Assembly: GCF_000715075.1 (NCBI RefSeq)
Contig: NC_134084.1
Location: forward strand, 99,366,411 to 99,430,410
DNA: 64,000 nt
Direction of reading: 5' to 3'
Source of the DNA: Nicotiana tabacum
Taxonomy: Eukaryota; Streptophyta; Magnoliopsida; Solanales; Solanaceae
This document shows positions 12,190-21,647 of the stretch, in pieces. Made by a program: the position numbers and the translations under genes. Position 1 is the first letter of the stretch, and every line of letters begins with the position of its first letter. The notes beneath the pieces were generated by a model. That model ran no database searches. It was not told where the DNA came from and saw nothing but the letters and a program-made list of their open reading frames with translations.

Positions 12190-12930
12190 ATGGCAAACTT
12201 TGACTAGATCTGGGCACTCGACTGCCTAAACAAAATTAATTTTTTCCTTTGGAAATGTCTTCACAATAAGCTACCAACTCGCGCCTACCTCAATTATATA
12301 GGGATCAACATTGACCCTACATGTCCTATGTGCAAATCTGGTGCAGAAAATATTGAGCATATTTTTATTAAATTCCCAGTTGTCTATGAAGTCTGGAATA
12401 GAATAGGGTTTAATAGAAGCTCTAATGCTACCCCGAACCACTGGTTAACTTCCTTACGTGACCTTCATCCGCCAAATCTCCCCAAGCTACGTAGCTGGAC
12501 TGACCTTTTTTCCTTTGTCATGTGGAACATTTGGCTAAATCGTAATTATAATAACGTGAATAACACCTCTCTGAAATTCTCTACTAAAAGATCTGTCAGG
12601 CTGCCCACCGAATATAAGTTGCTGACTCAAAAAAATCAAACGCTTAATAAGAAGCATGCCATAAAGATCACATGGCACAAGCCAGTAGCGGGTCAGCTGA
12701 AGCTCAATGTAGATGGTGCTTTTAGTATAGACCATAAACTAGCAGGTTTGAGAGGCTGTTTCAGGGACAGTCATGGCCATTGGATTCTGGAATATCAACA
12801 TTATTGCCTAGCTTCAACTCCACTTCAGGGTGAACTGGAAGCTCCAAAGAAAGGGATACAAATAGCTTTATCTCATGGTTCCAATTCTCTGGTGATAGAA
12901 ACGGACTCTACGGAGGTAATCAAATCACTT

Positions 12931-12962
<32 letters not shown>

Positions 12963-13284
12963 CGAATCTAACTATATGATTGTCAACTACTGCATGTGGC
13001 TAATGCACCAGCTGAGGGAGACGAAAATAATCCATAACTACAGAGATGGGAATCAAGTGGCACATGGACTGGCTAAGGAAGCACTGAAAAATTTCTCCGA
13101 TCAACAACTACTAACTAGGCCCCCTAGTAATATCATAAATAAGCTAGATGCATATACGTTTGGCCAAGTTTATCTAGTTAAGAAATTATCTATTGTTGTT
13201 TTGTCTGATCTTGCCGGTCTGGGCAATATGAATATTCTCAGTTCTACTATCACTGAGGATGATGTAATGAATTATGTTATTTAA
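12190..13284 (+). pseudogene. L1 ORF2 C-terminus: zf-RVT and RNase H
   Basis: A zf-RVT motif (FFLWKCLHNKLPTRAYL, then CPMCKSGAENIEHIF) at about 12240-12370 precedes an RNase H fold. Catalytic residues are visible: the Asp in LNVDGAF (about 12705-12725), the Glu in ELEA (about 12830), the Asp in IETDS (about 12895) and the final YRDGNQVAHGLAKEA (about 13040-13080). The frame is open from 12328 to 13284. An (AAC)11 expansion inserts an Asn run between the third and fourth catalytic residues. RNase H domains are known in a subset of plant L1 elements. Confidence 0.88.
12931..12963 (+). repeat. (AAC)n microsatellite inside RNase H
   Basis: Eleven AAC triplets encode a poly-Asn run within the RNase H frame. 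The expansion keeps the reading frame. Confidence 0.95.
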
Positions 13285-13327
13285 CTCTATATAAGTACTT
13301 ATCTTTTCTTGTCAAAACAAAAAAGAA

Positions 13328-13345
13328 AGTAAAAACCCTATTCCA
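13328..13345 (+). repeat. Target-site duplication, right copy (L1)
   Basis: It is an exact copy of 6445-6462, directly after the A-rich end of the L1 element. Confidence 0.92.
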
Positions 13346-14414
13346 GAATCAAGTCAAAGAACATACCTCAAAATCAGCCTCCATACCTTTGTGCAAAATA
13401 ATTGTTGGACAGCAAAAAAAAAAAAAATGATTCATTCATAATGCTTTCTCCAGAAAGAGTAGTGTGCTGAACAGTCAAGTACCAGCACCATATATAACAT
13501 AATTTGGAATGTGTGACGGCCTTAATTAAATAGAGGAAGGGGAAAAGAATCAAATATTAATAATTGAGACTTTAACTCTAAATAGAGGAGTTAATTCACT
13601 GGATAGTCACCCAATTTTGAGGAATTCCCTGCAAAAATTACCTTTGTTTCTTTTAGGACAATAAAATCACTCAATTATCACTATTTTCCTTAAAATATGC
13701 TAAACACCTCAAGAGTCTCCTTCTCTCCTAGTTGGCATGCTATGTCAAAAAACCCTTTTTTTTTTATAATAAACCTATTTGACTCATGAACACATTTAAC
13801 CAAGCTCATATTTTAGGGGAATTTTTACCTTTTTATACTACATATGAAACTTATTTACACTTTATAATCAAGTTTTAACTTAATTATACAGGCATATACA
13901 ATTTATCAATTATATACAAATTAGTATTAATGAGTATCCCTTTATATTAGGAATTGAATAGAGAATCAGTTATCCCCCTCTCTCTCTTCGTCTCTCTCTC
14001 TCTCTTTCTCTCTCTTTCTGCCTCTCTCTTTCTCTTCTTATATGTTATTTCCCCAATTTTTCTTCCTTCATTTTTCTCTGCATTTTGTCCTCTCTTTTTT
14101 TATCATGAATTTCAATTGTTTCTATATAGAGTTTTAACTTAGCAATTTTCTTTCAAGTTGCACAATTAGTGCTTGAATTGAAATTGTCAATCAATAAATT
14201 TTGAAGGTATTTGATTCTTCACCATTGACAATCGTTAAAAAACTTCAAAGCTTGAAGGTGTTTGAATTTGTATTTGGGTTTTCAAAAATTATTGCTTGTT
14301 TGGATTGGATATTGTTGCAAGCAATTGGGAATATTTTTTGGAGTTTATATCTCAATTTTTAGGGTGTTTGGTGAAGATTAAACTTGATTTTGGCTGAATT
14401 TCAAATTGAAACTC
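13346..14414. other. AT-rich non-coding stretch with a CT-rich run
   Basis: No gene is recognisable. 13365-13399 is the right copy of a short duplication also found at 6384-6420. 13976-14038 is a C/T-only run dominated by CTCT and TTTCTC; the 62-codon ORF over it is low complexity. The remainder is AT-rich sequence I do not recognise. Confidence 0.5.
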
Positions 14415-14499
14415 GAAGAAGAAGAAGAAGAAGAAGAAGAAGAAGAAGAAGAAGAAGAAGAAGAAGAAGAAGAAGAAGAAGAAGAAGAAGAAGAAGAAT
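14415..14499 (+). repeat. (GAA)n microsatellite, about 28 units
   Basis: This is an uninterrupted GAA/AAG run of about 85 bp. Pure homopurine GAA tracts can form triplex DNA and are unstable. The purity suggests recent expansion. Confidence 0.97.
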
Positions 14500-15020
14500 A
14501 CATGACGTATAATATACTTATAATTGTATTAAAGTAGTATGTAAATTATATTTAAGTTGTATTATGTTGTAATTATATATTTTTTATTTAAATTTTGTAT
14601 GAAAGTTAAAAAATAGTTGTGTAATGTATGAATCGTTGTATGAAATTTGAATTTAAGTTATAAATACTATTTTTTTTTTACATAAAGTTATTGATATGTA
14701 TCAAAATTGTTTTAAGAGAAGAAGTTTTGATTAGAATTTCAGAGAGAAAGAAAAACACACCACTTACAAAATATATACAAATCATATACAAAAGACATAT
14801 TGTATAAAACTTGTATGAAAATTGTATTTAAGTTGTATGATGTTGTAGTTGTACTTAAGTGGGTAGAAATGATATATGAAAGTTGTAGATAAGCTGTAAA
14901 TAAGTTGTATAATATATAATTTGTTGTATGAAATTTTATTTTTACTATGTATGTAGTTGTAGATATTCAAATTTGCATTAAATTTGTTCCAAATTTGTTT
15001 TTAATCTGTATATTGACGTA
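14500..15020 (+). repeat. Degenerate TTGTATGAAA/TTTAAGTTGTA-rich region
   Basis: The words TTGTATGAAA, TTTAAGTTGTAT and GTTGTAGTTGTA recur about every 20-40 bp over 500 bp. This suggests an old minisatellite or the terminal part of an unidentified transposon. No protein is encoded. Confidence 0.5.
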
Positions 15021-15344
15021 CCATACATTGTTCTTTTCTTAATTGATTTATTAAGAAAAGAAAATTAGAGAATGAATTCCAAATCTACTCATGTGAACCG
15101 ATTCATATTTGTTTGAACTGAAAAACTTGAATATCGATGGGAATTGAATGATTTGGGTGGAGAAATTTCGAATTTCACATTTAAAGCGCCATCGTCGCAC
15201 TTTGGAAAAATTGAGTTTTATGTGAGATTTGAATTTTGCATGAGAAATTAATTGGGTAGCATAGATATTTGTTGGAAATACTAATATAAAGTTGAATCTT
15301 AAGTTTGGAGGCAATTAAATTTGATTTGACTCAGGGTGCTACAT
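15021..15344. other. Unassigned AT-rich sequence
   Basis: No motif, ORF or repeat that I can name is present. Confidence 0.4.
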
Positions 15345-15787
15345 CAACATGCTCACAAGCCTGTATTAACGAGAAAGTACAACTTTGATACCCTATATAG
15401 GAGTACTACCAAAATATACCACCGACCCTGTTGGACAAGTTAAATCTAATAATCTTAGATCATTTAGACTTCAAGTTTTACGAGCTTCGAGGGGCTGCCA
15501 AGTGCCAAGGATGGTTACAGGATTGCTTCAGCTAGAAAAAATGGAGATGGCTTTCTTTCAGATGCAGACAACTAAAGGCCTTAGAGATTCAATTCGATCC
15601 CCCCTAATTAGTTTGTTTGAGCAGATATGGTTTGCTCTCATAGTAACTACTGCTTCTATAGACAAAGTATAATAGAGATTGGCATGTCGGTCTTTGAAAA
15701 CTAATATGGGAGTTTTGTCCCAACTCTATTATGATTTTGGCAAAGATAATCAATAAAAAGCCGCTGCCTTTTGATTAAAAAAAAATT
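15345..15787 (+). other. Possible retroposed transcript 3' end
   Basis: This block has a more even base composition than its surroundings. It ends with AATAAA about 25 bp before a run of nine A residues (about 15777-15785), like a polyadenylated transcript copied back into the genome. A 95-codon ORF (15385-15672) resembles nothing I know. It could equally be a LINE 3' end, because sequences close to GCTGCCTTTTGATT before an A run are common in plant retroposons. I see no obvious TSD. Confidence 0.35.
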
Positions 15788-16081
15788 ACCACTTGAGTTG
15801 CAACGAAATTACAATCTTCACCACAATTTATCAAGACTCGGCATGTGTAGGGATGTTAAACAGCTGGAAGGAGTTTTATTAAAAGAGGAGTGAAGAGAAA
15901 ATAGGAAAAAGATGTAACTAATCCTCTAATTTAAGACACTAATAATGGATTGCATAAAATTTGTAAGTAATACTTGTTTAGGGAAGGTAATATACAAAAT
16001 TAGGACAATTTTGTAAAAAAATTTCAAATATTGCATATGAAAACATGACTCGGTTAAAACTCGATGAAGGAACGAAATAAC
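15788..16081. other. Unassigned spacer
   Basis: No gene or named repeat is visible. It forms the left flank of the RTE insertion. Confidence 0.4.
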
Positions 16082-16095
16082 ATGTAGAATAGGTA
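16082..16095 (+). repeat. Target-site duplication, left copy (RTE)
   Basis: ATGTAGAATAGGTA is exactly repeated at 20514-20527. It abuts the (CAA)n tail, which is the 3' end of a minus-strand RTE element. Confidence 0.9.
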
Positions 16096-16260
16096 CAACA
16101 ACAACAACAACAACAACAACCCAGTGTAATCTCACAAGTGGGGTCTGAGGAGGGTAATATGTACGCAGACCTTACCTCTACCCCGAGGGGCAGAGAGGCT
16201 GTTTCCAGGAGACTCTCGGCTCGAAGAGGCAACAAGAGACACTATATTAGTACTATCAAT
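16096..16260 (-). repeat. RTE 3' end with (TTG)n tail, TS-SINE-like
   Basis: On the minus strand the element ends in a segment with GGTAAGGTCTGCGTACATA, then CCCCACTTGTGAGATT, then CACTGGG and (GTT)8 against the TSD. This matches what I recall of the 3' part of the tobacco TS SINE, which also ends in TTG repeats. SINEs commonly borrow the 3' recognition end of the LINE that mobilises them, so this RTE family is a plausible partner. The link to TS is from memory and needs an alignment. Confidence 0.75.
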
Positions 16261-16492
16261 ATACTCATAATAAAACAACATAAAATACCATAAAATCCAT
16301 AACATAACATAAATACCATAAAAAATAAAGTAACAACAATATAAGAGATATAGGAAATACGAGAAAGACGTAAGGTATTAATACACAGAAGATAAAGCCC
16401 ATCATCAGTAGTTGATCAATAGCATTCTAAGACTAATTCCTAACTGGCTAGTCTCACTCTAGTGCGCTGTAAAAAAGACATCACAATTTCCC

Positions 16493-19477
16493 CTAACCTA
16501 CAACCTTAATGCTCGATCTCCACAATTCCCTGTTTAGGGTCATGTCCTCAGTAACCCTAAGTCGCGCCATATCCTGCCTGATCACCTCTCCCCAATACTT
16601 CTTAGGTCTCCCTCTACCTCTCCTCGTACCCACCACCGCCAGTCGTTCACACCTTCTCACCGGTGCATCAGTGTTCCTCCTCTGAATGTGCCCGAACCAT
16701 CTGAGTCTTGCTTCCCGCATCTTGTCCTCCATGGGGGCCACCCCCACCTTCTCTCGAATATCTTCATTTCTAATCTTATCCTTCCTTGTATGCCCGCACA
16801 TCCACCTCAACATCCTCATCTCTGCAACTTTCATCCTCTGGATGTGTGAGATCTTCACCGGCCAACACTCGGTCTCATACAACATAGCAGGCCTAACCAC
16901 TGCCCTATAAAATTTACCTTTCAGTAACAGTGGCACTTTCTTGTCACACAGGACTCCCGTCGCTAACCTCCATTTCATCTACCCCACCCCTATACGGTGT
17001 GTGACATCCTCGTCGATCTCCCCGGATCCCTGAATAAACGACCCCAGGTACTTGAAACTACCCCTCTTAGGGATGACTTGAGAATCAAGCCTCACTTCCA
17101 CTCCCGCTTCCGTCGGCTCTGCCCCAAATTTGCACTCAAGGTATTCCGTCTTCGTCCTGCTCAACCTGAAACCTTTGGACTCAAGGGTATGTCTCCAAAC
17201 CTCTAACCTCTCGCTGACACCGCGTCGTGTCTCGTCGATTAGGACTATATCATCAGCAAATAGCATGCACCATGGCACCTCCCCCTGAATATGATGCGTT
17301 ATAGCATCCATCACCAGGGCAAATAGGAAAAGGCTGAATGCAGACCCTTGGTGCAACCCCGTAATAACCGGAAAATAATCTGAATCGCCTCCTGCTGTCC
17401 TAACCCGAGTCTTAGATCCATCATACATGTCCTTAATCGCCCTAATGTAGGCAACCGGGACCCCTTTAGCCTCTAAGCATCTCCATAAGACCTCCCTAGG
17501 AACCCTGTCGTATGCTTTCTCTAGATCGATAAACACCATGTGGAGATCCTTCTTCTTATCCCTGTATTGTTCCACCATCCTCCTAATAAGGTGGATAGCT
17601 TCTGTGGTAGATCGCCCCGGCATGAATCCGAACTGGTTGTCTAAAATAGACACCGTCCTTCGCACTCTCATTTCTACCACTCTCTCCCAGACTTTCATGG
17701 TATGACTTAGTAATTTAATACCCCTATAGTTGTTACAGATCTGGATATCGCCTTTGTTCTTATACAACGGGACCATTTTACTCCACCTCCACTCTTCGGG
17801 CATCCTATTAGTCTTGGATATAACATTAAGCAACTTAGTAAGTCATTCCAAGCCTGCTCTACCCACACACCTCCAAAGCTCAACCAGAATTTCATCTGGT
17901 CCGGTAGCTCTTCCCCTTCTCATCTTACGCATTGCCTCCATGACCTCATCGACCTTAATGTCCCGACAATCACTTAGTACATGGGGGCTTTCGGCGTTCC
18001 TCAATTCATCTAGTACAATATCATGATCCTCTTCCTCACTTAGAAGTTTATGAAAGTAGGTCTGCCATCTCCTCTTTATCTGGTCATCCCCCAACAAAAC
18101 TTTGCCGTCCTCATCTTTTATGCACCTCACTTGGTCCAAATCCCGAGCCGTCCTCTCTCTCACCTTAGCGAGTCGGAGTAACTTCTTCTCCCCGCCTTTG
18201 TTCCCTAGTTCCTCATACAAACGAGCAAAAGCTGCCGTCTTCGCCTCTGTCACTGCCATCTTTACCTCCTTCCTAGCTACCTTATATCTCGCAATGTTCG
18301 CTCTCTTCTCCTCCTCTCCAGTGCTCCCCACTAACCGCAGGTAAGCCACCTTCTTCGCTTCCACTTTACCTTGTATAACTGCATTCCACCACCAGTCTCC
18401 TTTGTGGCCACCGGTGCGGCCTGAAGATACCCCTAACACCTCTCTCGCCGCCTTCCTTATATAATCCGCCGTTGTCGACCACATAGTGTTTGCGTCCCCA
18501 CTACTTCTCCAAGCTCCCATTGCCGACAACCTTCCTTCCAACTCCTGGGCTTTAACCTTAGTCAAGGCGCCCCACCTAATCCTCGGACGGCCTCGTACTG
18601 ACCTCTGTTTCCTTCTTATCATAATACTAACGTCCATCACCAAGAGCCTATGTTACGTTGCAAGGGTCTCACCTGGGATAACTTTGCAATCCTCGCACAA
18701 CCTTCTGTCGCATCTCCTGAGGAGGAGATAGTCAATTTGAGTCTTCGCCACCGAACTTTGGTAAGTAACCAAATGCTCCTCTCGCTTCGGAAAACTCGAG
18801 TTTGCAATCACTAGATCGAATGCCTTGGCAAAATCCAGCAGTGAGATGCCCCCTCCGTTCCGTTCCCCGAAACCAAAGCCGCCATGCACCTCAGTATAAC
18901 CACCTGCAGACGACCCAATATGGCCATTGAAATCCCCTCCTATGAATAACCTCTCGGAAGGTGGAATACTACGAACAATGTCATCCAACCCTTCCCAAAA
19001 ACGCCTTTTAATCTCCTCATCACAACCTACTTGCGGTGCGTACGCGCTAACGACGTTTAAAGTACACTCACCCACCACCAATTTAATAGTCATTAGTCTA
19101 TCATTCACACGCCTGACCTCTACTACCGACTCCCTAAGATGGCTATCTACTAGGATACCCACTCCATTCTTACCCCTCACGACTCCAGAGTACCACAACT
19201 TATACCCATCCGCGTTTCTCGCCCTCGATCCGACCCACCTAGTCTCCTGGACACACGCTATATTAATCTTCCTCTTCTGAAGGATCTTCGCCAACTCTAT
19301 AGACTTACTCGTTAGCGATCCTATGTTCCATGACCCGATTCTCAATCTATAGGCTCCCTTGCCCCCTCTACCTCCCCTGCCTCCCGACCCACCCCCTGAC
19401 CCCGGGCCCACTCTTTGTCCCACACTCTGCCCCACCTGAGGACATGCCTTTAATCTATCATCCCAGACTGCCGCCAC
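16493..19477 (-). pseudogene. RTE polyprotein: endonuclease plus reverse transcriptase, three nonsense codons
   Basis: The endonuclease (19477-18653) has LRIGSWNIGSL, VQETRW, SAYAPQ, FIGGDFNGHIG and TQIDYLL, all key residues of the exonuclease-endonuclease-phosphatase fold. The RT (about 17830-17150) has MPEEWR, NNYRGI, the Asp motif [13 protein letters not shown], the block [13 protein letters not shown] and the catalytic FADDIVL. The C-terminus (16978-16493) carries the RTE tail with [11 protein letters not shown] and a final RELWRSSI. Stops at 18653-18655, 17843-17845 and 16979-16981 lie in one unbroken frame. Context suggests they replaced Gln, Trp and Trp, all by C-to-T or G-to-A transitions. 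The first codon of the open frame is GTG; a stop lies 11 codons upstream, so the true start is unclear. Confidence 0.93.
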
Positions 19478-20513
19478 TACACCTATGACAGATCTACAAA
19501 AGACTCGCTAGTGCACAACGGACAACGAATCAAACTAGAAGGAAACAAGTGACTACCTGTACACCTATTGAATGATTTAACTATTGTGAACTAAAGTAAC
19601 ATCAATTTAGCTAACACCAAAAGGAAAACAGTAGAACGGGAGGTACCAATTCCCGAGAACCAAACCTGTGATGATTTGCAGCCCTCGATATACTTGCAAG
19701 CTCTCGCACCGCTTCCCACCGCCCTTTGCTGACGCTCGTCCAGGTTGCTCTCCTTTGCTAGTGCTCGTGCGCCCAACTTCTCTCCAACCACTTTGAGAAT
19801 TTCCCTGAAAACACAGAAAATACCACGACCCAAAGACCAAAAAGGGCTATCACCGCTACCACTGGTGTAATACCGAAAGTAACTAGCAGCCAAAATTAAC
19901 TGAAGAAAAATCATACAAAGTACAGAAACAAAAAAGAGCTTCAAATGAAAAACAAAATGGCTAGAAAACCCGAAGGAGAAACCTGAGAGGGCTTTTGTAG
20001 GTGGAGAGAGGAGAGTATGAGTTGAATAAGAGCTTAGCAATTCAAACAGAATAAAAAGAATATAAAAACAGAGAAGTAGAAAGCAAAAAACAAACTACTA
20101 ACCAATAAAAGGTCTCTCCACTCCACAAAGCTAATTAACGTTTCTTTGTATTTGGGGTTTTTTTTTTATAAGCTAATGAAATAGAAGCCAAAGGGTAGAA
20201 GAAGAAGAAGAAGAAGTATATTGCTCAGAATCCTAAAAGATTGCTCAGTATACAATCTGATCAAGAAAACCTAAAAAGAAATAGTAATTAAAATGAGATT
20301 TAAAAGGGTGATGAAAGAAACCTGAAGAAACAATTCAGTTTGTATTGTAAATCAAATGCTATCGATTTCCACAACAGTCCAATTCAATCAATTTTTCTCG
20401 AGAAGTTTTGTATTTCCAGATTTTTCCGGTGACCGGAAACTGTGAATTGGGAACCGGCACAGTAAAACGTCCGGAAATTATAATGGAGATTTGAATCGCT
20501 GTTTTGCTTTGCA
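19478..20513 (-). other. 5' region of the RTE element
   Basis: It lies between the coding frame and the right TSD. A 149-codon minus ORF (20040-19591) has one hydrophobic segment but no recognisable motif. A short (GAA)5 run is at about 20199-20214. It may hold an internal promoter, but I see no clear signal. Confidence 0.6.
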
Positions 20514-20527
20514 ATGTAGAATAGGTA
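20514..20527 (+). repeat. Target-site duplication, right copy (RTE)
   Basis: It is an exact copy of 16082-16095 and marks the 5' end of the minus-strand RTE element. Confidence 0.9.
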
Positions 20528-20880
20528 AAGTTTCAAAATTAAAATTTAATATAAAAAAATTGGATTTGAGTTACATTTGGACTTTAGTTTAATATATTGC
20601 TAGATATTAATATGACAAGTTGGGATATCTATATCTTAATATGAAATAGACTAGCAATAAATTATTATTCATATAAGACTAATAATGTAATATTTCGTAA
20701 ACAAAATATAAGAGTAATATATAATATTTTAAAATAAATATTATACTAATGAAGATTCTGTATATTCGGCACGAGAAATAAAAAGATCTCAATGGTACGA
20801 AAATGGAAATATCAAAAAATTACACACTACGTATTTAAGGATAAATAACTAAAAATCCAAAGGAAAAATTTATACTAACT
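20528..20880. other. AT-rich spacer left of the Tat LTR
   Basis: It is very AT-rich with no ORF. A weak inverted repeat (ATTGCTAG at 20596 and CTAGCAAT at 20651) is present. The left edge of the Tat LTR could lie in this interval. Confidence 0.4.
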
Positions 20881-21120
20881 TTATTTCTTTTTACGTATAT
20901 GGGTAAAACCGAGCTCATGGTATACTCTGGTTTCCGATAAGATAAATCGAGCTAGAGACATGATGACGAGGAACCGGAATTGAGGCAAGGATCTCATCGA
21001 GTCATAGTCTGGGGCGTGACACCCACCCTCGAGAATATCGGGACCGTGATCTGGTATCAGTCTAAATCCCAAAAGACTTTGGAAGACATTGTCGGGAAAC
21101 CAAGCACAACCAACAGAAGG

Positions 21121-21152
21121 CCGTGATATCCGCGACCGGTCGGATATCACGG
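21121..21152. repeat. Perfect 12-bp inverted repeat in the Tat LTR
   Basis: The arms CCGTGATATCCG and CGGATATCACGG surround CGACCGGT, which itself forms part of the palindrome CGACCGGTCG. The site is about 90 bp upstream of the TATA box. It could be a protein-binding dyad or a hairpin. Confidence 0.9.
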
Positions 21153-21242
21153 TGTGGATCTCGGCACGCATCGATAGAAAATCGGTGATTAGTTAAACAG
21201 GAGATTTCTTACTTTTTATAGAATTGTACTTAATTCCCCTAC

Positions 21243-21251
21243 TATATAAAG
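21243..21251 (+). promoter_or_regulatory. TATA box of the Tat LTR
   Basis: TATATAAAG lies about 280 bp before the LTR end, preceded by CCCCTAC. It is the likely RNA polymerase II promoter core of the element. Confidence 0.6.
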
Positions 21252-21532
21252 GAGAGTCTGATCATTCATTTAGGACATTGTAACACACGCATACCAAGGC
21301 AATATACTATTATTTTCTTTATTCTTATTATTCTTTATCAGTGCTGGTCATTGTGAGTCCGGATCAAGGGTGGATATTTCATTGAGGCTAGAATCATCCT
21401 CCTCACATGGTTTGAATTTACTATATCCTTATATATTTAATCTAACGCATTTTACCATTTGTATCGAGTTAATCCATGTATCCTTAAAATCACTTACAAA
21501 TTCAATTATTATCCATTTTTAGGGTAAACAGT

Positions 21533-21552
21533 TTGGTGTCTACTGTGGAGCT
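21533..21552 (+). other. Primer-binding site (degraded)
   Basis: TTGGTGTCTACTGTGGAGC follows the LTR end by two bases. It resembles the TTGGCGCCCACCGTGGGGC site of Tat elements with several CG-to-TG-type changes. Confidence 0.65.
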
Positions 21553-21647
21553 AAGGATAATAGTAGCAATTTGGTACAAACTTCCATAACGCACCCTATT
21601 TTACACTTATTTTTTTAAGTGTCTTTAATTCCAGGTCAAAGGTCAAA

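Larger units (their letters stand above)
6463..13327 (+). mobile_element. L1-type LINE retrotransposon, about 6.9 kb, with RNase H
   Basis: It is bounded by an exact 18-bp TSD and ends in an A-rich tail (about 13314-13327). In order it carries an ORF1 with a DUF4283-like region and a CCHC knuckle, then ORF2 with apurinic-type endonuclease, RT, a zf-RVT cysteine motif and a C-terminal RNase H. This is the layout of plant L1 elements that acquired an RNase H. Its size and the presence of ORF1 suggest a full-length or nearly full-length copy. Stops and frameshifts occur in both ORFs, so it cannot move by itself. Confidence 0.92.
16096..20513 (-). mobile_element. RTE-clade LINE, about 4.4 kb, nearly intact
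   Basis: It is bounded by an exact 14-bp TSD and lies on the minus strand. From its 5' end it has about 1 kb without a convincing gene, one long reading frame for endonuclease plus RT (19477 to 16493), a short 3' UTR and a (TTG)n tail instead of poly(A). A single combined ORF and a simple-repeat tail are RTE features. The whole frame stays in one register and is broken only by three stop codons, so this is the best-preserved coding sequence in the window. Confidence 0.93.
20881..21530 (+). repeat. 5' LTR of the Tat-like element (left edge uncertain)
   Basis: The right end, GGGTAAACA at 21530, is followed at once by a primer-binding-site-like sequence. A TATA box (21243) and a perfect 12-bp inverted repeat (21121-21152) lie inside. 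With no second LTR in the window the left end cannot be fixed. Confidence 0.6.

Noticed and set aside
13954..14142. 62-codon Ser/Leu/Phe-rich ORF
   Set aside because: It is read from a CT-rich run and has no signal of a gene.
16686..17206. Plus-strand ORFs opposite the RTE coding frame
   Set aside because: They are shadows of the minus-strand RT frame, with no independent motifs.
19591..20040. 149-codon minus-strand ORF in the RTE 5' region
   Set aside because: It has one hydrophobic stretch but no known motif and overlaps another open frame. It is kept only as 5' region.
20596..20658. Possible MITE from an 8-bp inverted repeat ATTGCTAG/CTAGCAAT
   Set aside because: The arms are short, their continuation is imperfect and no TSD is visible.
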